Below, one piece after another: positions 1-5,031 of a stretch of 12,281 nucleotides of DNA (its first letter is position 1; each line of letters opens with the position of its first letter). The stretch is from contig DEDT01000007.1 of the NCBI GenBank assembly GCA_002350105.1, positions 1-12,281 of the forward strand. The letters run 5' to 3'. The notes under the pieces are model-generated. The model searched no databases and was not told the origin of the DNA. It was given only the letters and a program-made list of their open reading frames with translations. The translations under genes and the position numbers were made by a program. The stretch comes from Selenomonadaceae bacterium UBA2897. Lineage in GTDB: Bacteria > Bacillota > Negativicutes > Selenomonadales > Selenomonadaceae.

Positions 1-104
1 TTAGTATACAGGAAGCTTTCTGTAGTGTAGCAACTCAAGGATACCATAATGTCATGAAAAGTTGCTTTTGTTTTGAGAACTTTTGACTCTCAAGAATTAA
101 TAGT

Positions 105-160
105 GATTAGTTAATAATGATTAGTTAATGATGATTAGTTAATGATGATTCACAATTCAC
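105..160. repeat. Short 14-bp tandem repeat, A+T-rich
   Basis: Four consecutive 14-base units start at 105, 119, 133 and 147. Units two and three are identical (GATTAGTTAATGAT). Unit one differs by one base and unit four diverges to GATTCACAATTCAC. The end of the array also shows a 7-base rhythm (two AATTCAC-like units). The stretch 1-396 has no gene I can support; this array is its only clear structure. It resembles the short tandem repeats found between genes in several bacterial groups; no function can be read from it. Confidence 0.75.
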
Positions 161-396
161 AATTTATGATTTACTCAACTTTCCAAGCATAATTTCTGGA
201 ACAATTCCTTTATATATCTGCTCGGGCTGTCAATCCAATTGTCCACTTTGGTTTTTATGCGACGCCTTATCCTCAGTTACGCAGACATTGATGGTTTCAC
301 AGATAGCGTGTCCATTGATTGCTGACAATAGTCTGGTTTTGCTTTTGAGGACCTGTGTCCATTTTTTAGGAAAAAGGAAAATTCCTGCACAAAAGG

Positions 397-442
397 GGCA
401 GTGAAGATGTGTGACTATTTATTAGTCACTTTCTTCACTGCC
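397..442 (-). terminator. Long interrupted hairpin downstream of the zinc-finger gene, probable terminator
   Basis: Arms at 397-407 and 432-442 are an 11-bp perfect inverted repeat. A small internal loop (408-410 versus 430-431) follows, then a 7-bp inner stem (411-417 with 423-429) and a 5-base loop. It lies 20 bases past the stop of the minus-strand gene 463-1581. Read on the minus strand it is followed by a short run of T (391-394), weaker than in a standard intrinsic terminator. Terminator is the simplest reading; a structural DNA site of the element is an alternative. Confidence 0.55.
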
Positions 443-462
443 ACAGGTTATTTATGAAATGA

Positions 463-1581
463 TTAACAGTCATAGGGGGTGACTTTCCAATTCATAACCT
501 TTTTTACAAAGTTGTATGTGCGCCTCTTTTCGCTCGAATCGTAGACTTTTCCATGTCCGGCGCGTATAATTGTAATCAAGTCGATTAGATCGTAGCCTTT
601 GCTACAGCAACTGCAATGGTATCTCCATCCATTTTCGCGATTGCCATAGGTGGTGGAGTAATGGACTAACCATGCGGATTTTGCGTCATCTGCATGGTCG
701 GGCAACAAGCAGTTAAAATGTTCGTTTTCACTATAGGGAAGTCCTAAAAATTGAGAAAGATTGATTTCCTTGGCGGCTGCATAAAACTCTTGGCTGGTAA
801 GTTGCTTAGTTTCTGTTGGAACCTCAAAACTATCGAATGTTCCCTGCTGAATGTCTTTGATGCGCTCTGAGTTGTGGCAGGATGTAGCCGATGTAAAGAT
901 GTTAATGTCTGCGCAATCTATATACAGGTTTTCGTCCTTCGGCTCATCGGGAAAATTTTCATCTGACGCTTGGCATACCTGAGGGTTGCTGACGTTTTCA
1001 AGAGTTTCTTCACATGCGAGAAATCCCTGCAGTGCTTCCAGCATCGATCCGCGATATATCAACCTGAACTGGTCTTGCCAGGCTTTTACGTAGGAATATT
1101 GGTACGTATGTACAGAAGTAAGGCTATACAAGGGAGAGATTGTCCAAATGCCATCGACAAGACGGATAAAACCGTATTTTACTAACCAACCAATGCATTT
1201 GCCATCGGGGTCTACTTCAGCTATTGCGGCTAATCCTTTTTTAGTTGTTACCGGCTTATCAACATCCAGGTGGTGGCTTTTGGAACCGCGAGCCCATTCG
1301 CAAATTTGGTGCAGGCCATTGGCAGATTGGATCAACCGCGTATACGGTACAATGTAGCGTTGACCATCAAGTGCACGCATGAAGATTATGGCTTCACCAC
1401 TTGGGGCTCCGTCAGTGTGTGTCAGACATGATACACCGCGTCCCCCACCGCTGGCAAACATACCACGTTCGGATTTGCTGTGATTTGGTTTGTACAGGGA
1501 AATAACGGCAGTTTTGGTTATTGTTGTGCATCCTGTTGACTTATCATGATTGATAACAATATGTTTCTTCAAGTATAACAT
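463..1581 (-). CDS. CHC2-type zinc-finger (primase-like) protein of the mobile element
   Basis: A 372-residue protein whose last quarter resembles the CHC2 zinc finger of DnaG-type primases. It has Cys291 and His296, then after a loop of about 26 residues a Trp-Arg-Tyr-His stretch and Cys323/Cys326 (with Cys325 beside them), then a KGYDLIDLI segment where primases have the G-x-x-hhDhh helix. The Cys-to-His spacing (four residues between) is longer than the usual two. No TOPRIM catalytic domain follows: the protein ends about 45 residues later. It could therefore be a replication accessory or DNA-binding protein rather than a working primase. The N-terminal 280 residues are unrecognised. The ATG at 1579-1581 directly abuts the purine-rich AGAAAGG, too close for a Shine-Dalgarno site; a TTG three codons later (1570-1572) has proper spacing and may be the true start. 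Family by motif, role by inference. Confidence 0.6.
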   Translation of the reverse strand: MLYLKKHIVINHDKSTGCTTITKTAVISLYKPNHSKSERGMFASGGGRGVSCLTHTDGAPSGEAIIFMRALDGQRYIVPYTRLIQSANGLHQICEWARGSKSHHLDVDKPVTTKKGLAAIAEVDPDGKCIGWLVKYGFIRLVDGIWTISPLYSLTSVHTYQYSYVKAWQDQFRLIYRGSMLEALQGFLACEETLENVSNPQVCQASDENFPDEPKDENLYIDCADINIFTSATSCHNSERIKDIQQGTFDSFEVPTETKQLTSQEFYAAAKEINLSQFLGLPYSENEHFNCLLPDHADDAKSAWLVHYSTTYGNRENGWRYHCSCCSKGYDLIDLITIIRAGHGKVYDSSEKRRTYNFVKKVMNWKVTPYDC

Positions 1582-1656
1582 CCTTTCTCTATTTGCTTGT
1601 GGTTACACCTTAAAGGTAGCAAAATGCGAGTGAGGAAGAATGCACCTGAAAATCGC

Positions 1657-1703
1657 ACCGATTTGCGTCCGTAATCCATATCAAAACCGGTACGGAAATC
1701 GGT
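1657..1703. repeat. Inverted repeat upstream of the zinc-finger gene
   Basis: ACCGATTT (1657-1664) plus CCGTA (1669-1673), separated by a 4-base insert, is exactly complementary to the uninterrupted 13-mer TACGGAAATCGGT at 1691-1703. It lies about 75-120 bases upstream of the minus-strand zinc-finger gene, in the gene-free stretch 1582-2037, so an operator or origin structure is possible. Confidence 0.6.
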
Positions 1704-1815
1704 ATGTGGAAAAACGCTTGGGAAGCCCGTTGTTATTGGCATGAGCACGCTTTTATCGTTTCAATAATGCGCACTAATCTTTAGCATATATTAGGCAGTT
1801 GCGCTCTAGCCAGAC

Positions 1816-1845
1816 ACCTGACTTCAACCTGACTCTAACCTGACT
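1816..1845. repeat. Three direct repeats at 11-bp spacing (iteron-like)
   Basis: ACCTGACT occurs at 1816-1823, 1827-1834 and 1838-1845, each copy exactly 11 bases after the last, so all three face the same side of the helix. This is the pattern of iterons or of a repeated regulator site. An A+T-rich stretch and a 12-bp inverted repeat (1881-1916) follow on one side; the zinc-finger gene lies on the other. Confidence 0.65.
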
Positions 1846-1880
1846 TTTACTGAGAGATGAAAATCTTTGGCTTCTCATAG

Positions 1881-1916
1881 TCAATTACGCATTGCATAAG
1901 ATTGATGCGTAATTGA
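1881..1916. repeat. 12-bp perfect inverted repeat
   Basis: TCAATTACGCAT at 1881-1892 is repeated in reverse complement at 1905-1916 with a 12-base spacer. Neither strand has a following T-run, and no gene ends nearby, so it is not a terminator. It sits 36 bases from the three direct repeats, and the two together look like a protein-binding locus. Confidence 0.7.
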
Positions 1917-2037
1917 TTGTTAATTTTATGAATGATAAAAACCATCAGACATCTTATCCCAGAAATCAGGTTGCCAGTTGTTTGATTAGTCAATAACAAC
2001 ATCAAGAATGATATTGTAATTTTGAGGACTCATGCAT

Positions 2038-2205
2038 ATGAATGTTATTGAAAGATGTCCGTCCCGTACACTGGATAACGGACAATGTGAGCAGGTTATT
2101 GACGAATTGCGAGAGAAAAATCAAAGAAGGCAGCTGCATTTCGCTTATCTCCGCAGGTTTTTCTATATGCTTACGCAGCTTTGCATGACAAACTGGAATA
2201 GGTGA
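2038..2205 (+). CDS. Small hypothetical ORF, 55 residues
   Basis: ATG at 2038 with GAGGA at 2024-2028 (nine bases before); an alternative in-frame ATG lies at 2032. The product begins MNVIERCPSR, has a charged middle (DELREKNQRRQ) and ends in an aromatic, weakly hydrophobic stretch. No known domain is recognised. It is the first of three short plus-strand frames (2038, 2262, 2579), the other two of which are broken, so it may be a leftover fragment of the same decaying operon. The Shine-Dalgarno site is the main evidence that it is or was a gene. Confidence 0.35.
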   Translation: MNVIERCPSRTLDNGQCEQVIDELREKNQRRQLHFAYLRRFFYMLTQLCMTNWNR

Positions 2206-2261
2206 GTAGATTGCGCTTGATTTTGAGCAATCTTGAGTTGGAATGCTATGGTGGAGTGAAT

Positions 2262-2519
2262 ATGCTAGGTGGCAAGGAAGAACTCTCTCTGCGTTAGCAG
2301 CTCGATCAGGTGGCGATAGCCGGAGTTTGCGTTGAATGGTTTCGTCAGAATACCGAGTTCAGGTCTATGATGATGCCAGTGGTGCATTTGCTCAATTTGG
2401 AGCAAGGCTGTGCTAATGATTGCATTAACGACACAATGAGTTTCACGGTATCGTGGCTGGAGCCATCTGACGTGCCGCCTTTTGACTGTCTGATGAACAT
2501 TAATGGCGAGATTGTCTAA
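2262..2519 (+). pseudogene. Small gene interrupted by an in-frame stop
   Basis: An ATG at 2262 preceded by GGAGTG reads eleven codons, meets TAG at 2295-2297, then continues in the same frame to the stop at 2517-2519, giving about 85 residues in all. One base change (CAG to TAG) would explain the interruption. The remaining 69-codon frame could start at GTG 2310, but no Shine-Dalgarno site precedes that GTG. The product, with WFRQNTEF and SWLEPSDVPPFDC segments, is not recognised. It lies directly upstream of the broken P-loop gene, which fits an operon in decay. Translation from GTG 2310 cannot be excluded. Confidence 0.45.
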
Positions 2520-2578
2520 GGCTGCAAGAATTATCTGAAAATATATTTGTCTTCTTGCTGGGAAATATAGGAGCAGAG

Positions 2579-3074
2579 ATGATTTACGATATTTTCAAGT
2601 ACAGGGTGATACGGTGCGCTATGAGCTGGAGCTATGCGGGCGACTGACCATCGTGGGCGGTGGCTCCGGTATAGGCAAGAGCTTCCTTTTGACCCTGATC
2701 AGCAATCAGAAGATGAACGAAAATACCACGCAGGATGTCGCTTTTTTCCTATAAGTCAGGCATCAGCACGACTGAGTTCCTGACTGTCATGCAGGGTGAG
2801 AAACGTCTGCTGATGATAGACAACTACAATGCCTTTGCTGGTCGGGAAGCAGCTGAGCTGGTTGCCAGTGATGAAGTGGACCAGTATCTAAATTTCGCTC
2901 ACTATGCTAGTTTCCTGCCGGTCAGTAAATACAATTATCGGGAACTCATGGAAAAGAACGGCGTGATTACGTTGGTGCTAGGCAAGACTGCATTAGGTGT
3001 TTTTGACAGATGACAACGCGTCAGAAGAGGATAAGCTAGGATACCTTACAAGCACTCAGAAATGCAGAGCCTAA
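2579..3074 (+). pseudogene. Frameshifted P-loop ATPase
   Basis: ATG at 2579 follows AGGAG with five bases between. The first frame holds MIYDIFKY and then runs out. The next frame, entered at the GGG run 2604-2606, encodes ELCGRLTIVGGGSGIGKS, in which GGGSGIGKS (2656-2682) is a clear Walker A nucleotide-binding loop. That frame stops at 2752. The third frame, entered at the T6 run 2742-2747, gives SYKSGISTTEFL and then KRLLMIDNY, a Walker B-like strand, and ends at 3013. A further one-base shift at the T5 run 3000-3004 would extend the reading to 3074. A single ATPase of about 160 residues, broken by two or three one-base shifts, is the simplest explanation. The family cannot be named; the short length suggests a small element-encoded ATPase or a 3' truncation. 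Sequencing error at homopolymers is an alternative. Confidence 0.6.
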
Positions 3075-3120
3075 TGAAAATATGGTTGGTATATTTTTCA
3101 ATTTACCTCTAATAATATGT

Positions 3121-3161
3121 AAAATAAACAGCCCTGCAGGGAATAACGCTTTGCAGGACTG
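3121..3161 (-). terminator. Intrinsic terminator of the 141-residue gene
   Basis: A 10-bp stem (3129-3138 with 3152-3161) with one G-U wobble on the minus-strand RNA is followed, reading minus, by TTTATTTT (3128-3121). It lies about 50 bases past the stop of the minus-strand gene at 3208, which it fits. It also separates that gene from the plus-strand pseudogene. Confidence 0.75.
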
Positions 3162-3207
3162 CTTTCTTGCATTGTTATTATATTGGGGTGCATTTCAGGT
3201 GGCTGCT

Positions 3208-3633
3208 TCAAATTTGGTCACTTTTGGCCGCTTCACAAATCTTCTGAACGGATCCGGCGGGGAGAATTTGACCGAAGAATTTTCTGAAGCAGTCAAGACA
3301 AAGTGAGGAGCCATAGAAAGCACCACTTTCCTGTGGAGCGTCCCACACCTCGTATGGGGAGCGGAATTCTCCAAGTTCTATATTTGCGCTATATATATCA
3401 TCGACAGTGACATAGATTTCATCGTCTTCATATTCGTGTAGGCAGCCGCAGCAATAGTTGTCCGTGAGATATTCCAGTGCCTCTGACTCATTGCCATCGC
3501 AGTAGTGGACGGCTCGCGGGAAGGTGCGAATCATTTTTAGTGTTGCTTCCTTTGAAATTTCTCCGTGTTCATACATATCCAAAACATTCTGGATGATAAA
3601 ATCTACACCGCGACCAATATCATGACAAGACAT
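3208..3633 (-). CDS. Hypothetical 141-residue protein with two cysteine pairs
   Basis: An intact frame with AAAGGGG about nine bases before ATG 3633, its own candidate promoter (3682-3709) and its own terminator (3121-3161), so it is probably a functional, singly transcribed gene. The protein is acidic and soluble, without a signal peptide or membrane segment. Cys61-Cys62-x-Cys64 and Cys112-x2-Cys115 (the latter in a SSLCLDCFRKFF context) could form a split zinc site. No family is recognised. Its position next to the homing-endonuclease-like gene in the accessory half suggests cargo of the element, but nothing in the sequence shows its role. Confidence 0.65.
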   Translation of the reverse strand: MSCHDIGRGVDFIIQNVLDMYEHGEISKEATLKMIRTFPRAVHYCDGNESEALEYLTDNYCCGCLHEYEDDEIYVTVDDIYSANIELGEFRSPYEVWDAPQESGAFYGSSLCLDCFRKFFGQILPAGSVQKICEAAKSDQI

Positions 3634-3681
3634 TATGATCTACCCCTTTCAATTTGCAAACTTCAGTTCAGTCTGAGAAGG

Positions 3682-3709
3682 ATTATACTTCTTTTGATTT
3701 TGCAACCAA
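3682..3709 (-). promoter_or_regulatory. Candidate promoter for the 141-residue gene
   Basis: On the minus strand TATAAT (3687-3682) lies 16 bases after TTGGTT (3709-3704). The -10 hexamer contains the stop codon of the upstream LAGLIDADG gene. Transcription would start near 3675, about 40 bases before ATG 3633. The -10 is perfect; the -35 matches only half the consensus. Confidence 0.5.
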
Positions 3710-4537
3710 CTTGACCATATCCTGATATCGTTGATACTTTCGGTCAAGATAAACGTGAGAATTCTGGTATAACCAGTGTGCAACGGCCAGTGTGCGCTTT
3801 GTTGAGCCAAATTCCAGGCTTACTACTACATCAGTCGGACGACGCTTATACAGGTTTTTGGTTCTAAAGCCGCAATTCTGCTCCACCTGGTCGTTAATCC
3901 AGTTCAAAAGTGCCTTTGTGCCTGTGAATTTAAGCGTGTATGTCACTGTGTTGTAGGCATTGACGTAGCTTGTGAGACTTCCATCGCCGTCGAAATAGCC
4001 GCGAATGAAGTGACGGTTGAATTCTTTGGGTATAGATGGTGGTGCAAGAACATGTGTCTTGTGTTCCAGGATTCCCTGACGTACGGCATTGTCATAGAAT
4101 TGTTGGCCAATCAACAGGAGGCGGCAGTATCTGCATCCGGGAGTGTATCCTCCTGTCGTGGTATATTCGCGTATAGGTTGACTTGCGTTCAGAGCTCGAC
4201 GAAACTTTTCTACATGTCCTCTATCCTTTATGGCAAGCGATAAACCTACTGCGGGGACGTTGGTACTGGTCACATAGCCATCAGCATAAAGGAAGCCCAG
4301 CCAATATGCTTTTTCTTCACTGTCGATGCTGCTGAGGAAATCCATATCGTAAGTGTAGATACGAGAGTTCTCTTTGTTCGAGCGCCGGGGGATTTTGTAC
4401 TTTTCCAGAACTGCATACACGACCCCAGGCGTAAGATTGAGGGCGGAAGCGATTTTATAGGCGCTTTGTCCACTCTGATACATGCTGACAATTTCGTTCT
4501 CATCGTAATCGTATTTGCGAGAAAACCATCCATGCAT
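3683..4537 (-). CDS. LAGLIDADG homing-endonuclease-family protein with N-terminal helix-turn-helix
   Basis: From ATG 4537 (GAGGG five bases before) the protein has 284 residues; the frame is open for 21 more codons upstream, but no better start is seen there. Residues about 13-50 look like a resolvase-type helix-turn-helix (SAYKIASALNLTPGVVYAVL). Two LAGLIDADG motifs follow, AYWLGFLYADG at 77-87 and HFIRGYFDGDG at 176-186, about 100 residues apart and each with the acidic metal-binding residue, so this is a two-motif, single-chain type. Such proteins cut long, asymmetric DNA sites or act as intron maturases. No intron or intein host is visible: the gene stands alone, about 190 bases from the tRNA scar and pointing away from it. 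It may target an insertion site, or be a DNA-binding relative that no longer cuts. Family confidence is high, cleavage activity unknown. Confidence 0.85.
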   Translation of the reverse strand: MHGWFSRKYDYDENEIVSMYQSGQSAYKIASALNLTPGVVYAVLEKYKIPRRSNKENSRIYTYDMDFLSSIDSEEKAYWLGFLYADGYVTSTNVPAVGLSLAIKDRGHVEKFRRALNASQPIREYTTTGGYTPGCRYCRLLLIGQQFYDNAVRQGILEHKTHVLAPPSIPKEFNRHFIRGYFDGDGSLTSYVNAYNTVTYTLKFTGTKALLNWINDQVEQNCGFRTKNLYKRRPTDVVVSLEFGSTKRTLAVAHWLYQNSHVYLDRKYQRYQDMVKLVAKSKEV

Positions 4538-4618
4538 AATGTCCCTCTTCTTTCTAGCTATGGTATTACACTGCGATTTGCCGCACAAAGTCTGTGGCAT
4601 GTTGCTCTGCAGCTAGGT

Positions 4619-4647
4619 TTGACACCTTGCTGCGATTACTGTAAAAT
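4619..4647 (+). promoter_or_regulatory. Near-consensus sigma-70-type promoter pointing out of the element
   Basis: TTGACA (4619-4624), a 17-base spacer and TAAAAT (4642-4647) make the best promoter match seen in this window. Transcription would start near 4654, cross the tRNA 3' half at 4724-4767 and end at the terminator 4783-4809, giving an RNA of about 155 bases. No credible coding sequence lies within that span (only a four-codon ATG frame at 4672). Confidence 0.65.
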
Positions 4648-4723
4648 AGCAAAAGAAGAGGGTTGCTCCGCATGAATTCATCGTAAATTCTCTTGTTTAG
4701 CAGGACAAGACAGTACCCTGCCG

Positions 4724-4767
4724 TCACATGGAGGGGGTCGGGGGTTCGAATCCCTCGGCGAGCACCA
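4724..4767 (+). pseudogene. 3' half of a tRNA (Val, anticodon CAC by position); attachment-site scar
   Basis: Reading back from CCA (4765-4767): discriminator A 4764, acceptor 3' strand GGCGAGC 4757-4763, T-arm GGGGG/TTCGAAT/CCCTC 4740-4756, variable loop GGGTC 4735-4739, anticodon 3' stem GGAGG 4730-4734, and loop TCACAT 4724-4729 with U33, anticodon CAC and A37. The 5' side does not match: the required acceptor strand GCTCGCC and a standard D-arm are absent, and the bases before 4724 pair only partly with the anticodon stem. This is therefore a 3' tRNA fragment starting near the anticodon loop. Such fragments are the usual att scar of elements that integrate into tRNA genes and restore the tRNA at the other junction. 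The Val identity rests only on numbering. Confidence 0.8.
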
Positions 4768-4782
4768 TATGAATATGACAGG

Positions 4783-4809
4783 CAGCAAGCTTTGGCTTGC
4801 TGTTTTTTT
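4783..4809 (+). terminator. Intrinsic terminator after the tRNA fragment
   Basis: CAGCAAGC (4783-4790), a 4-base loop and GCTTGCTG (4795-4802) form a perfect 8-bp stem followed by seven T. Its position 16 bases after CCA suggests it is the terminator of the original tRNA gene. It now ends any transcript coming from the promoter at 4619. Confidence 0.9.
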
Positions 4810-4821
4810 GTTTGCCTTAAT

Positions 4822-4857
4822 ATAATAGGAAGGTAATGGGGACATGCGTCCTATTAT
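4822..4857. repeat. 9-bp inverted repeat upstream of the chemotaxis gene
   Basis: ATAATAGGA (4822-4830) and TCCTATTAT (4849-4857) are exact reverse complements. A second short palindrome, GGAC-ATGC-GTCC at 4840-4851, overlaps the loop and right arm, so the two pairings exclude each other. There is no T-run, so it is not a terminator. Confidence 0.5.
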
Positions 4858-4862
4858 GAAAC

Positions 4863-4902
4863 CAATATCTTGTGGTCGGTACAATTTGTCCACAAGATAT
4901 TG
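4863..4902. repeat. 13-bp perfect inverted repeat
   Basis: CAATATCTTGTGG (4863-4875) is the exact reverse complement of 4890-4902, with a 14-base spacer. Its right arm overlaps the DnaA-box-like sequences described separately. It lies about 130 bases before the chemotaxis gene start. Confidence 0.7.
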
Positions 4903-4929
4903 TGGATAAATTGGGTATTTTGTGGATAA
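4886..4929. promoter_or_regulatory. Cluster of DnaA-box sequences
   Basis: TGTGGATAA, the reverse complement of the consensus DnaA box TTATCCACA, occurs perfectly at 4901-4909 and 4921-4929, exactly 20 bases apart within a longer 12-base direct repeat (4900-4911, 4920-4931). TTGTCCACA, one mismatch away and in the opposite direction, is at 4886-4894. Three sites in 44 bases are unlikely by chance. They could bind DnaA as a regulatory or titration site; dnaA and dnaN are not seen here, so this is not evidently the chromosomal origin. Confidence 0.5.
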
Positions 4930-5031
4930 ATACAGCAGGAATTCCTCTTTATAGGTCGAAGTATAAAAAACATGAGACATGATTCAGGTCACATTTCAGG
5001 TGATAAACCATACATGGAGAGGGGTATTTTT

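Larger units (their letters stand above)
1..4764. mobile_element. Right-hand part of a tRNA-integrated mobile element (left end outside window)
   Basis: Inferred from four observations. A tRNA 3' half without its 5' half ends the region at 4724-4767. Base composition is visibly more A+T-rich to the left of that point than to the right. The left part carries element-type genes (CHC2-like zinc-finger protein, LAGLIDADG protein, broken P-loop ATPase) and long gene-free stretches, while the right part is dense ordinary chromosome. No integrase, relaxase or transposase is visible in the window, so the class of element (ICE, IME, prophage, remnant) cannot be named. The decayed frames at 2262-3074 suggest that this end at least is degrading. 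Confidence 0.55.

Noticed and set aside
105..160. CRISPR array
   Set aside because: Units are 14 bases, directly adjacent, with no spacers and no cas genes nearby.
170..425. Possible minus-strand remnant frame of about 70 codons with a CPFC motif
   Set aside because: Begins inside the hairpin with no start codon or ribosome-binding site and no recognisable family.
970..1357. Two plus-strand frames opposite the zinc-finger gene
   Set aside because: Antisense to the longer frame that carries recognisable CHC2-like residues; no ribosome-binding sites.
3082..3306. 74-codon plus-strand frame
   Set aside because: Runs through the minus-strand terminator and the end of the 141-residue gene; no ribosome-binding site.
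4672..4686. Four-codon ATG frame in the leader after the 4619 promoter, as a leader peptide
   Set aside because: Too short to judge and no regulated gene follows; likely chance.
4690..4767. A complete tRNA gene at this place
   Set aside because: No acceptor 5' strand complementary to GGCGAGC and no normal D-arm upstream; the anticodon stem pairs only with a mismatch and a wobble.
4822..4857. Inverted repeat as a terminator
   Set aside because: No T-run on either strand, and a real terminator already lies directly upstream.
4678..4980. Minus-strand 100-codon frame ending over the tRNA fragment
   Set aside because: It reads antisense through the tRNA 3' half, the terminator and the DnaA-box region; the RDSNPRPPP-like stretch is the known artefact of translating the T-arm backwards.
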